From positions 843,523 through 907,522 of the forward strand of contig NW_013171860.1 of the NCBI RefSeq assembly GCF_000151665.1: a stretch of DNA of 64,000 nucleotides, given 5' to 3'. The translations under genes were made by a program, and so were the position numbers. Under the pieces are notes generated by a model that did no database searches, was not told where the DNA came from, and saw only the letters and a list, made by a program, of their open reading frames with translations. Each line of letters begins with the position of its first letter. The stretch's first letter is position 1. This DNA comes from Blastocystis hominis. Taxonomy: Eukaryota > Sar > Bigyra > Opalinata > Blastocystidae. Shown here piece after piece: positions 46,141 to 56,160 of this stretch.

Positions 46141-46694
46141 GTGTGTATGTCAAATGCTATGAACGAAATCAACCGAAGTAAATTGAATGAATCAATGTCG
46201 TACATATTCAGCAGCAATGGAAACAATTACACCTTCAAGAAGCTCGATAACATGCTCATCAATATGCCCGAGAACGACGACAAACATGCCCTCGTGCGTG
46301 AGACAGTGGATGGCGTTCCTCAATATTCATGGACGATACCTTCTGGGTGTTTTGTGAAAGTCAATAATGCCACACTGTTTGAACATACACACACATCCAC
46401 TCTACCATTCAATAATCAATGTCAATTCGAATTATCTTCTGCTTTATATCTCATAATCACATCGATTCCATGTTACAATGAGAATGATGTCCTATTCAAA
46501 CATTGTGATTCCATCGAATCGGTTGTGGGTAAGGGATATAAGGTGAGTGTTTCAATGGATGGTGTGTGATTGATCGATATGCCATTCATCGATACACTCA
46601 ACAATCTTGTGACCCTTTCCCATACCAAACTGATAAATGGAATCGAATGGACAAGTGAGAGTAATATGATCTCTGCATTCACGATCGTTTTCAA
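46141..46694 (+). pseudogene. Polinton ORF X, copy 2 (nonsense mutation)
   Basis: Same product as 5769-5128. The frame ends at TGA 46567-46569, where copy 1 has TCA; homology resumes to about 46694 with an internal loss of about 44 nt. Confidence 0.65.
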
Positions 46695-47709
46695 ACACTT
46701 GGGCGAGGTTGTTGCTTCTTCTGTTTCTTCTTCTGGGTGCTCGTAATGGGTCGATGTGATCTTGCTGCCTCTCTCAATGCATTGGGTTCTTTACCACTCT
46801 TGGATCGAGTGATGGGTGGTGCTGGTTGTGGTTTGCATTTGCTTGCCAGCAGTTCCCAATCATAACACTTCTGTGTGCTATCTCTTTCCACATTCTTCAC
46901 TTCGTATATCAATGGCATGATGTGATCGTCAATGTCAACAACTTCAACCAAGTCCTGAGACCATTTACTCGTCAATGATCGTTTTTCCAGAATGCGAGGT
47001 CTTCGTGTCACTCCAACATAATCACCCACCTTGAATTGAGGTGTTGTGTCCTTTGCTGTCATGTTGGATGGTTCTGTTTTCTCCATGTACAAGATATCGT
47101 TGTTGTTGTAGTTAAACCAAATGTCATTGGGTGTATATCCGATGTCTCTGTTCTTCCTTGCATTGTGTCTACGAACTACACCATCGATCAAATCAAACCA
47201 TACACCTTTCCATTGATTGAATGAATGGAATGAAGGAACCATGATGTGTTCCTTGATATCTCGAATTGTTCGTTCAGCTAGTACTGCCTTATTCGCTGAA
47301 TCCATGTGATACATGGTGATATCATACTTGTTCAAGATGTTGGTACGAAAGATCGCATTGGTGAACTCGGTACCTCGATCCGAGCACATATATGCTTTGA
47401 TGATTCACCATATGTTTGAATGATATCCTTCATCGCATGAGTGACTTCTGTAGCACTCTTGCTTTTCAATTTCCGAGTCACCAGGTATTTCGAATATCCA
47501 TCAATACATACAAGGACATACTTGTATCCACGATTCTTGTAGAATCCAGTACTCTTTTGTGTTCCCAACACTTCCTGTATCGATTTGTGTTGTTTGGAAT
47601 AGAAATCGATAAGATCGATGAAGTATATGTTTCGTTTGAACCCACTGATAATCACTCGAGTGGCGCCTCTTCGTTTTGCTGGCTTGCGTAGTTCCTTGAT
47701 CTCATCCAT
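46691..47709 (-). pseudogene. Polinton integrase, copy 2 (frameshifted)
   Basis: The same integrase as 4170-5174, in two frames: 47709-47332 and 47389-46691. The shift lies where copy 1 reads HICLDRGTEF, so the second catalytic Asp is separated from the first. The rest, including LAERTIRDIKE and the chromodomain-like tail, is preserved. Confidence 0.85.
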
Positions 47710-47920
47710 AAATGAACCGCTTTATTCAATGGTTGAATGGGATATGGAAATGGATGAGTAAGAGGAAGAATCACAAACTGGTGGTGGACTCGAAATGCAA
47801 AGATCGCTGTAGCTGTCTATGTGTTTACAATGTGAAGAATGAATCCGAGGATGATAGTGGTAGTGACATCACGATCAGTCCAACATAAATTAATATGAAA
47901 TAATGTATTCATAAATAGAA

Positions 47921-48328
47921 ATGGATTCCTGGATGACATCGGATCGAAAGCAGATCGCGCGGCGATACGTGCATGACATTATTAACTCATTTGTCGAAGA
48001 TCCTAACAGTGGAAATTACTATGAAAACTATAATCCTCCGAATGTGTCGTTCTATTCACCTGACATTGAACGACTTCTCAAGATTGCATGCCATGAAAAC
48101 AAGTATTCCGTATGTCACCCCCAGTTTGACGTATTGCACGACCCTAACGATGAGATCTATGATATCGAGGGACATCGTGTGTTTCTGATTAATGGCACGA
48201 TTGATATTTATGTCGATGGTGTTGCCTATGACCAGAACGAGTTGACTGAGTGGAACATTGAATCCAAGGCTACCAAGGCTACCAAAGCTAACAAGTTTCA
48301 TGTACGATTACCAAGTCGTACGAAGTAA
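47921..48328 (+). CDS. Polinton-like element small ORF (unknown)
   Basis: 135 residues starting MDSWMTSDRKQIARRY. Acidic with a Lys-rich end (SKATKATKANKFHVRLPSR). No recognised domain; divergent from the integrase and open in this decayed element. Confidence 0.5.
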   Translation: MDSWMTSDRKQIARRYVHDIINSFVEDPNSGNYYENYNPPNVSFYSPDIERLLKIACHENKYSVCHPQFDVLHDPNDEIYDIEGHRVFLINGTIDIYVDGVAYDQNELTEWNIESKATKATKANKFHVRLPSRTK

Positions 48329-48365
48329 AAAACGGGGAAGTCATGACTTCCTTTTCACTCTGGCT

Positions 48366-49628
48366 TTAGAGTTCCATGATGCTTACCTTCAGTCGAGTGA
48401 AGTAATGGTCGATCGTGGTGTCTCCAGAACGTATGACTTGAATTTTCATATCTACAGGGCGTACTGATGTGAATATGTTCGTGCCACTTATTGTCGTTGT
48501 TGGCACTGGATTATTCAAGCTTGCTTTAATGATTGTAGCTGTCTCGACACCCATTACGAGAGTTGGCACGCTCGTGAATCCTACAAGTGCCTGCTCATAG
48601 TTGTCACAACGAAGTACGGCATCGATGGTGATCATGTACGTCTTATTGGATTCCAATTTGATCGGTGCAGAAGGGTCTGAACCTTCCGACGTGAGTGCCT
48701 CGCTAACAACCTGGTGTCCACTTGTCCAGGAGGTGTACTCGAATGTCTTACTCAACTTAGCTGATGTGGGTGATAACGAGACTGTGCCGTTTTCTTTGAC
48801 TTCCATGACGTACTTGCCAGCAGTGGATGGGATTGTTAGCTTGGACACGTTGGTCCCATTGTTGTACACGAGACACTTTTCATTGCTAGTACACCCGAGG
48901 ATGTCTTTGTAGACGATCTCAGGCGTGAGATTGGTAAGAATTGGACTCTCATTGCTACTCTCGACCTTGAATGTCGCATAGCCTGCCGTGGTTGGCAATG
49001 GTAGACCATAGGCAGCATCGTTCCAGTAGGTGACGATTCTCTGCCCATCAGATCCGATTCCTAGAGCTTCATGGAAAAGACTTCTTGGTGTGACCTTGTT
49101 GAACAGGAAGTCATTGTTCGAATCGGCTGAAAGGAAGAACGTTCCCGGCTTACTTGGTAATAATAGATCCTTCGAATCACTCTTGGTCGAATTCCAGTTC
49201 GGTACCGCATACCAGTCCGATGTGCTCGTAAGTTCGAGTGCCTCGAAAATCACGGGCTTCGTCAACGCTTCCAATGAAGGACCACTATCCGGGTCAGTCG
49301 TGAGAATGAAAGAACCACTTTCTGGCAGATTGATCGCTCCGAACGCCGAGTTATTCTTGAAGAAGGGAATAGCTCCATTGGTTGGAATGGTAATCGATTG
49401 TCCATCGCTGTCCTTGAAATACGAGTTATCTAAGGAAGTGAAATCTTCACCTGCGACGGACCATGTGTACACATCGTCAGTCTTGGTAAGCACGTAGTTG
49501 CCATTGGTCGACGGAAATGCGAACGTGTCGAAAGAGTTGTCCGAGTAGTACTGGATACCCTCAGTCATCTCCTTGCGCTTGAACACGTCGTTCTGAAGAT
49601 ATACAAGTTTCTCAGGTGAGTCTTCCAT
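48366..49628 (-). CDS. Fibre/spike-like repeat protein of the Polinton-like element
   Basis: 420 residues. Five similar beta-type units recur every 55-62 residues: FPSTNGNYVLTKTDD (about 38), LPESGSFILTTDPDSG (101), LPSKPGTFFLSADSNND (157), LPTTAGYATFKVESSN (211) and IPSTAGKYVMEVKENG (267). A different C-terminal domain (about 300-420) begins EYTSWTSGHQVVSEALTS and ends RLKVSIMEL. Repeated beta-hairpin shafts with a globular head are the architecture of viral fibres, so a receptor-binding spike is a reasonable guess. It is divergent from the capsid candidate with only 38 bp between start codons. The frame is intact. No homologue was recalled by sequence; the assignment rests on repeats and context. 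Confidence 0.5.
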   Translation of the reverse strand: MEDSPEKLVYLQNDVFKRKEMTEGIQYYSDNSFDTFAFPSTNGNYVLTKTDDVYTWSVAGEDFTSLDNSYFKDSDGQSITIPTNGAIPFFKNNSAFGAINLPESGSFILTTDPDSGPSLEALTKPVIFEALELTSTSDWYAVPNWNSTKSDSKDLLLPSKPGTFFLSADSNNDFLFNKVTPRSLFHEALGIGSDGQRIVTYWNDAAYGLPLPTTAGYATFKVESSNESPILTNLTPEIVYKDILGCTSNEKCLVYNNGTNVSKLTIPSTAGKYVMEVKENGTVSLSPTSAKLSKTFEYTSWTSGHQVVSEALTSEGSDPSAPIKLESNKTYMITIDAVLRCDNYEQALVGFTSVPTLVMGVETATIIKASLNNPVPTTTISGTNIFTSVRPVDMKIQVIRSGDTTIDHYFTRLKVSIMEL

Positions 49629-49666
49629 TTACTACAGAGAAAATAGTTTTTTCCTCGTAGTAATAA

Positions 49667-50992
49667 ATGGCTACTACAATTCCTCCTGTACATAACTACG
49701 AATCGCAGATCGTGTTCAGTAATCAGTCCAATAACATCAAATCGACCGATGTGATCAATTGGACGATCGCTCCATCCGGTGATGACGTGTACTTCAATCT
49801 GTACAAGTCACGAATGACCTTCAAGCTCAAGATCACCGGGTTGGCAAATAATACGAGCAGTTCGTCGAAGGATATCTATGTTCCGGTGAAGAAGAACATG
49901 TCGGGCATTGTGAACAACACGAAGGTCACGTACACCTATTGGAATGGTGAGAACTTGGCGTCCTTGCCTCTGAGTGCAGACAATGAGAACATCGGTCAGA
50001 TTCGGTCACTCTTGAATGCGCTCACGGACAACAAGCACAACAATGTGGTGAACGAAGGACTGAAGGAACTGTCCTACATCTACTACGATGACCGTGACTA
50101 CGATACAACCGATAAAACCGCACGAACTGCGGCTATCCTGGGTCGACCTTATGGCGGGAAGTTATTCTACAACATGCTCAAGTTCGTACAGCCACCTGGA
50201 TCGACCACGGCGTATACGACGATCAATGTGAACTTTGCAGACATCTTCGAAGGTTGTTCTCAGGAACGATTCATCAATCTCACGCAGATGGATGCTCAGA
50301 TCTATCCCACGAACGACGATGCATACTTCTACATCGATGCTGGCAAAATCAATACCGCTACAAGTCCGGACGCTGTTCCATCAGCCACGGCTTTCACCGG
50401 TGTGTACTTCGACACATGCACGCTTTGGTATCACAGTTACAAGACGAGCGATGATTCGACCTTCGATCCTGAAGACACTCAGTTGGTGAAGAACCAGATC
50501 ATGACCAAGACATTCCGTATTCCTTCTGGCCAGAACTTCATCGATGATCGTGTGCTGGTCAACTTCCCCGTCAAGATGATGTTCATGATGTTCACGGACG
50601 ACAATGGCGATTTCTCGACACTCAAGGACATTCGATTCAAACGTATCTCATTGAACATCGCTGGTGAACAGAAGCGTATTATCAATGTGGATAACACGAA
50701 CACACCTGATGGAATTGATCACACGTTCTTCGAATGGATGGACTATCTTTGCAATAGTCGTTCCGACGAGTACGACACGCTATTGACGTACAAGACGTGG
50801 TTGAATCAGTTCCGCATCTTCGCCTTCCCGTTGGCCGAGTGGTTCCCGATGCGAGCATCGAATCAGATCCAGTTCGAAATCGAGTTGGAAGAGGATGTTG
50901 CAGCGACGACCCAGATGCACCTCATCATAATCCGTGCCAACACGGTAAGCGCCGAAGTGGAATTAAAGATTTCAAAACGTAAATATAAATAG
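49667..50992 (+). CDS. Candidate major capsid protein of the Polinton-like element
   Basis: 441 residues, the largest structural-type ORF of the element. Rich in beta-strand-like stretches; starts NYESQIVFSNQ..., with INWTIAPSGDDVYFNLYKSRMTF near the N-terminus, a layout like the start of double-jelly-roll capsid proteins of Polinton-like viruses. The end ASNQIQFEIELEEDVAATTQMH...ELKIS is also strand-rich. Position beside a fibre-like gene and upstream of a 181-residue ORF fits a capsid module. I cannot confirm the fold without structure prediction. The ORF is undamaged although integrase and PolB in the same copy are broken. Confidence 0.5.
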   Translation: MATTIPPVHNYESQIVFSNQSNNIKSTDVINWTIAPSGDDVYFNLYKSRMTFKLKITGLANNTSSSSKDIYVPVKKNMSGIVNNTKVTYTYWNGENLASLPLSADNENIGQIRSLLNALTDNKHNNVVNEGLKELSYIYYDDRDYDTTDKTARTAAILGRPYGGKLFYNMLKFVQPPGSTTAYTTINVNFADIFEGCSQERFINLTQMDAQIYPTNDDAYFYIDAGKINTATSPDAVPSATAFTGVYFDTCTLWYHSYKTSDDSTFDPEDTQLVKNQIMTKTFRIPSGQNFIDDRVLVNFPVKMMFMMFTDDNGDFSTLKDIRFKRISLNIAGEQKRIINVDNTNTPDGIDHTFFEWMDYLCNSRSDEYDTLLTYKTWLNQFRIFAFPLAEWFPMRASNQIQFEIELEEDVAATTQMHLIIIRANTVSAEVELKISKRKYK

Positions 50993-50994
50993 AT

Positions 50995-51540
50995 ATGAGC
51001 AACAAGATTCAGGTTTTCGATCTTTTCAACACTTCTAACATTTCTCTCACTTCCACCGGATTCAGAAAAAAGGGTGACTCAGCCAAGTATTTTAGCAAGA
51101 TCACCGATGCTACCATTGTTTTCGTCGTTGATAACTCAAAGTTCACCAGGAACAAGAAGAAACTGTTCAACACTCTTTCTATCACACTGCCCAAGGAGCA
51201 GTCGGAAGAGTTTAAAAGAATCCTCGATGAAACGAAGAGAGAGAGTCTCCCGTACAGTGAATACGAAGGTGAGATCCAGTTCAAAGTGAAATTGAGTCCG
51301 AACACGAAGATCGTGAATATCGACAAGAAACCCATTAAGATCGATCTACGAAATGTGCCCTGTACCGATCTTCATGAATACAAGGATGCAACGATCGATC
51401 TTGTGGTAACCGGGGAGAGCAAGGAGTTCATGAAGGAAGATAAGGACGGCAATATCACCGAGTTCTCGTGTACGAATCTCACTGCTTCCCAAATCAAAAT
51501 CAAGGAAATAAATAGTGTCTTCGATTGCGATTTCTTTTAA
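50995..51540 (+). CDS. Polinton-like element ORF after the capsid candidate (unknown, 181 aa)
   Basis: The ATG lies 3 bp after the preceding stop codon, a tight arrangement suggesting shared transcription. The product alternates short strands (IQVFDLFNTSNISL, IQFKVKLSPNTKIVNI, ATIDLVVTGES). A minor capsid (penton) protein or an ssDNA-binding protein are the two guesses I would test; neither is shown. Confidence 0.45.
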   Translation: MSNKIQVFDLFNTSNISLTSTGFRKKGDSAKYFSKITDATIVFVVDNSKFTRNKKKLFNTLSITLPKEQSEEFKRILDETKRESLPYSEYEGEIQFKVKLSPNTKIVNIDKKPIKIDLRNVPCTDLHEYKDATIDLVVTGESKEFMKEDKDGNITEFSCTNLTASQIKIKEINSVFDCDFF

Positions 51541-51625
51541 GGATTTTCGCTAGCCAATTTCACTGTGGTCACCATGGCTGTCTTGGTTGCCGTGAATACA
51601 ATGGATTCCATAGATACCAAAGTAA

Positions 51626-51928
51626 ATGGAAGACTCCCCATACATTCCCAACATTGATACAACATTGCTCGCCATTAAGAATCGAATAAGACGACTCAAC
51701 CATCGATATCCGTATTACAACAAACGATTGACAGGAAGAACAGAAAATACGCTCAATCAAGCCGAAGTAATGCAGGATACCATCAAACAACGGATGAAGA
51801 AGGAAACTGATGAAGAGAAGAGCAAGCAATATGCCAAAATACAGCGAGAACTAGCCGTTCGCCACCACTACCTGGTTGCACGAGGTACTCAGGAAGTATC
51901 GCCGTGGATGGTCCAGTCCTTTCATTAA
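51626..51928 (+). CDS. Polinton-like element small basic ORF (unknown, 100 aa)
   Basis: Starts MEDSPYIPNIDTTLLAIKNR. Mostly helical and basic (NRIRRLNHRYPYYNKRL, QRMKKETDEEKSKQYAKIQR). The MEDSP start repeats that of the fibre-like protein. Function unknown. Confidence 0.4.
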   Translation: MEDSPYIPNIDTTLLAIKNRIRRLNHRYPYYNKRLTGRTENTLNQAEVMQDTIKQRMKKETDEEKSKQYAKIQRELAVRHHYLVARGTQEVSPWMVQSFH

Positions 51929-52902
51929 CACACTCGATTCGAATCCAAGGATCGATTGGATCTCGGAGCAAGAGTGAAATCAATCGTGTAGAAGTAATTC
52001 ACTGTAATATGGAACGCATTCTCACCGCTATACACCAATTCGAACAGGGCATCACTTGCATTCAGCATTGTAATAATCGTTTTGATATCGAATGCGCCGC
52101 GAGGTATTAACACTTCTTGTGGTTTGTTCCCCGCATTGATTAGTACCACTTGATCAGTCGGTACGTTGCGCAACACGAAATCGGTATACAACGACACAGA
52201 CGAGATGGAACATTGATCGAATGACATAGGATTGTCCAGCTTCACATCCTTCTTCGTAGTATTACCGAACACTTCCATCATACTCAACTGGTTCATCGGT
52301 AGAATTGAGGAAGGCACTTGATCTCACACATCTTCTATCGTCAATTGGAGTTCGAATTCGCCATTCAATTGCATGATATCACCATCCATACAGCGGAATA
52401 GGAACATCAATCGATCGAATCGGGTTATTATCGGAATGCAGATGTCTTCCACGGTGCGGAGATAATTAACCTCGGGATCGTCAATGATCATTGTGGTGAG
52501 CAGATTGTTGTTCTGGTTGGCAATCTTCAGATCGGAGGAATGCACGATCGATGAGTACACTTGGATCACTTATCGATATCGCGTGATATCAATCACGTTC
52601 GATCCATAGAACGAAGCAGGTAGAATGACCGTTTGTCCTTCTAAACCGAGGATTTCTCGAATATCCGGAGCATTGGTGAAATCGACGGTATGAGGGGACT
52701 GGATATAAATACACCCATTACTCGAAGCCTTCGTAGATATCGAGAACGTAGTATCAGTCATGTTGTTTAGGATGGCATTGATTTGACCGATCGTGTAGTA
52801 TCCAGGAGGAATCTTTAGCTCCTCGTCATTCGAGTTTGTGATCACATTAGTAGAATCCACATTGTTGAACATGACTGGGTTGGGTGTGAACAGAACAGTC
52901 AT
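51925..52902 (-). pseudogene. Structural ORF with duplicated domain, split by two in-frame stops
   Basis: Three open pieces (52902-52570, 52569-52324, 52323-51925) lie in one reading frame, separated only by TAA (52572-52570) and TGA (52326-52324). Together they would be about 325 residues. The first and last pieces share a motif: IPPGYYTIGQINAILN and IPRGAFDIKTIITMLN, each after a hydrophobic strand, so the protein has a duplicated domain. The N-terminus is encoded inside the right terminal repeat (MTVLFTPNPVMFNN). Copy 1 retains fragments of both domains. A capsid-associated or fibre-base protein is possible. Confidence 0.65.
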
Positions 52903-53018
52903 GGAAGTGATGTAAGGATTTTTGTATATGTAGGGGTTGATTCAAATGAATGAGCCATTACTGGGTGAGCCTTGTATAAGCATGGAGTAGTGCATGGACT
53001 TTCTCTCTTTACCAATAT
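52900..53018. repeat. Right terminal inverted repeat of copy 2
   Basis: Complement aligns with 44993-45112. Beyond it (53040-53165) are direct repeats of GGCAGAAAATGG type. Confidence 0.65.
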
Positions 53019-53020
53019 AT

Positions 53021-53370
53021 AAAGGGCAGACAATGACCAAAATGACAGAAAATGGTCGAAAAGGTTTTCGCGCTTTATGTACTATGGCCATCGAGATAGC
53101 CAGGCAGAAAATGGCAGAAAATGGAAGGAAAAGGTGGCCAGGTTAAAAAATGGAAGCCAGGCATAATATGGAAGAAAAAGGACTGATAATAGGTTTACGC
53201 TTTCTGCGCCAATTACCTACTACTACAAACAATTCATTGACCTGAAGGAGATCTTGAGCAAGCCGTTGACCACTTAATACGCCCATACCTTCAACCCTTG
53301 GATTTATTCCCACTAGTCCATATGCGGGTTTTGCTTGCTATCCCTTTATGCCACATACCATATAGAGTGA
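53021..53370. other. Flank with short direct repeats and an inverted-repeat arm
   Basis: Repeats of GACAGAAAATGG/GGCAGAAAATGG occur at 53042-53125. At 53232-53278 the minus strand reads GTCAACGGCTTGCTCAAGAT..., a close match to the plus strand at 54536-54582. No gene seen. Confidence 0.5.
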
Positions 53371-53479
53371 GCCGTTAATAGTAAGTGCTTTGCAAGAATC
53401 TTGCTACTTCCTCACCACAGACCAACTCACCTTCCTCACCAAAAGTTTTTCCACTACCAATACCTGGTGTCTGGATTTT

Positions 53480-54515
53480 ATCACAGTCCTTCCTTCCTTC
53501 CCAAGGCTCTCCCAACCATAATATTACCCAGACGAGATACACAAAGAGAACCAATTCCATGTCCTCTCCTGTACCAGTCGTAGACGCTTTCGGTTCGACG
53601 GGTCCAAGACAGTCCTCCTACTGTCAGTCCATCTTCATCTTGTCCTTGTCCAAAGTCTTGTCCAAAGTTTTGTCCGCAGATAAATCCTTGTCCTTGTCTG
53701 AGCACTTGGTCGCGATCTTGAAAAACTCGTCGATTCCAGACTGTCTATTCTTCTTCCTACCCGGTACCTGTGGCAAAGAGGTCACCTTAACCGGCGCCGA
53801 AAAGCTAGTTGGTGGGTGTGATAGCGACACAACTAACTGTTCCCTCTTCGGTACGCCCCCAGGCGTCGAAACTCTCCTGCTCTCTACTTGATCTCCCCTT
53901 GCAGGTCCAACACTATGATCCGACTTTGTCCCTCCGCGTCTCGGACTTGTGTCCTTCTCTAACACTCGTGTCAACCTACTAGCTGCCTCTGAGTCGTTCG
54001 GACTATCGGGCAGAGGTAGGGCATCCCTCTTCACAGACTTCCTTTTCACTCCCAGTACTTCTGCTTTGCGGGTCGGCACATCATCCAATCCGAGAACCAT
54101 CCGGATCAGAGAAAGGCTCCACGTCACGCTCCTCGCCCAACGTGAGCCTCTCTCTGATCCTTCGGACCAAAGCCAATCTTTCTTTCATATATCTCCGGCA
54201 TTTGAAGAGGAAGTGCTCTAGGGTCTCCTTCTCGCACTCTCCGCAGCAAGGACACTTGCACCCTTCTGGCCCCTCTAGCTTAGGGTAGTGCGTCTCCACA
54301 CAACACCAGCTCCCACAGCGCATTTCCAGGATTACCTGACACCCTCTAGCCAACTCCGGATGCCTGAACCACAAGTTCAGGTAGCGCCGGTTGATGGCTC
54401 GTCCTCTTGTCAAGTACGTCCTCAGAAACTGCGCAGTGCTCTCCTGCAGCTGGCGTATCCAAAGGCGTGGAATCATCCTCCATACATATGAGATCTCGAA
54501 GAAGTCCAAGACCAT
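53480..54515 (-). pseudogene. 3' fragment of a non-LTR retrotransposon ORF2
   Basis: Frame 54515-54081 contains the Cys/His cluster typical of the region after reverse transcriptase in LINE elements (CKCPCCGECEKETLEHFLFKC), preceded by LRTYLTRGRAINRRYLNLW. A frameshift near 54100 connects to 54127-53624, which is a Ser/Lys-rich tail ending in DKTLDKTLDKDK. No reverse-transcriptase YxDD is present, so this is a 5'-truncated relic. It is GC-richer than the surrounding AT-rich DNA. Confidence 0.65.
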
Positions 54516-54661
54516 AAGATATAAACGTAACAGGCGGTGAACAGCCCGCTCAAGATCTCCTGGAAATGAACGAATTGTTTGCTTGATTGTTTGTTCTCGC
54601 TAGAAATAGTGATTAGTAACAAAAACGTGAAATGCAGTAATATGAAATTGTGGATGAGAGA

Positions 54662-56160
54662 TTAATATTTAATACACTTTTTACCGGAATGTGTTATCTT
54701 GATAGGCGGATTACCAGATAGTGCACATCCAGCAAATGCAAATGTACTTCCACTTGTCATGATACACGATTTGCTTTTACCTAGTATGTACAGATCTGCC
54801 ACTGCTGTATATGTAGCTAAAGAAACACTGTCTAAATTCATCACTTGAGTGTCTGAGAATAGAGCTTTCTCATTCACAAAACTCACATTTCGATTTCTCA
54901 GATTTTGTTTCAGATAGTTCTTTGCATACATCGAATCAGAAGCAATATAAATGTTATTTGTTTTAAAATAGGTCTTTACACATTTAACTGCTACAAAAAG
55001 AGATTTTATAGACAGCCATGTTTGAACCAATGGAAAATCCGATAGACTTCCACCCATTCTCAGTTGAATAGCATCAAATGGTTGCGTGTCCACGATAGGA
55101 TATCTCACTCTCATGATCTCCTTTGTTAAATCAGTGATTTGCATAACGTTTCTCAAAAACTCTCCATAACAATAATATTGTAGGACAAAGGAGGAATACC
55201 TTTTGTTATAGCTTACTATACCGTTGTATTGAAGAATATCACGATATTCCACAGAGTCGATCACATACTTCATAAGTAATTCATTTCCAATCACTGCAGT
55301 GATTCCTGTGGGGAACAATGTTTCAGCATTTCCCGTTTGAATAACATTTATTATATACTGCAAATCTTCCTTTTTGAAAATCCCATTTGGTTTTGCAACC
55401 AGTAAGTAACTGTAGTGAAGCAGATAGTTTATATCTATGTAATCAACGATTTTCTAGACGATACCTTCATCAGGAACATAAACAATCTGCCCATTATAGT
55501 TCTGCCGAATGTTCCACACTTTATGCCATGATGCAGAATGTGGAACTAGGTTTCAACAACGGTTTTGAATGTACTGATAATAGGGATTCTGTGCCTAATA
55601 GAAAGAAAATACAATCCACTGAATAGCTGCAAACGATTTCCCAAGCCTTTATAATTGGGCAATAGAATCAATCGCTGGTTTGAACTCACTCTATGCATTA
55701 ATAAAGAGCAATCATGAATTTTACAAAGCCCTTAGTTTTGTTGATTTTATTTCAGTGGCTTGTATTGGCGTTTTTTTATCACCTTGTACTTTATCACTTT
55801 AAGTAAATACATAAACATCGAACTATTACCCAAATTTGTTTATGAATCCGGGCAGTGAATCAATAATCCTAGCTCCTTTTATTAGCTGATGAGTCTGGTT
55901 AGTATCAAGTATGGTTATTACATTTTTTTTTGTAGATGTGTTATTTGTAGTATTAATATCTGGAGGAATCGATGTATTGCTAGTCCAGTTGGCTAGTGGA
56001 GTTTTCTGCCCATTGTTTCTCAAAATACTTGTAGAGTCCTCTTTGATTCCATTATCACTCTGATGATCTAATGGTACATTATACTGTTGACTTGGATTTC
56101 CAGTATTCCTACAGGAATAAACAGAGTAATTTGATACCTCAGTGACAAAAGGAATATTCG
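54662..56160 (-). CDS. Fucosyltransferase-like glycosyltransferase A (tandem paralogue)
   Basis: 5' end approximate. Main catalytic exon 55363-54662, joined upstream through about 30-nt introns to PNYKGLGNRLQLFSGLYFLS, IPHSASWHKVWNIRQN, VYVPDE and DINYLLHYSYLLVAKPNGIF. An N-rich, Ser/Thr-rich stem (TSIPPDINTTNNTSTKK) lies further upstream beyond a larger, about 140-nt intron. GLGNRL at the N-terminus, DAIQLRMGGSLSDFP and YIASDSMYAKNYL in the middle, and ATYTAVADLYILGKSKSC near the end are the pattern of GT-B fucosyltransferase-type enzymes (GT11/GT23/GT37/POFUT clan). The donor sugar is inferred, not shown. About half identical to paralogue B by eye. Confidence 0.65.

Larger units (their letters stand above)
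44990..53020 (-). mobile_element. Polinton-like element, copy 2, with terminal inverted repeats
   Basis: The left end (44993-45112) and the reverse complement of the right end (52900-53018) align over about 120 bp. Shared words include AAGAGAG, CCATGC.CTACTCCAT, AAGGCTCA.CCAG and ACTTCCATRACTGT. The interior holds PolB C-terminus (-), ORF X (+), integrase (-), a small ORF (+), a fibre-like protein (-), a capsid candidate (+), two small ORFs (+) and a repeated structural ORF (-). At about 8 kb this is half the size of a classic Polinton; no packaging ATPase or maturation protease was recognised. Integrase, PolB and ORF X are broken, whereas the capsid-side genes are open. Compare copy 1 at 3660-6840. 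Confidence 0.8.

Noticed and set aside
48366-51928. Host origin for the ORFs of Polinton copy 2
   Set aside because: They lie between terminal inverted repeats, have no introns and no TGTTTGTT elements, unlike host genes.
53385-54221. Plus-strand Ser/Pro-rich frames
   Set aside because: Antisense of the retrotransposon ORF2 remnant with its Cys cluster on the minus strand.
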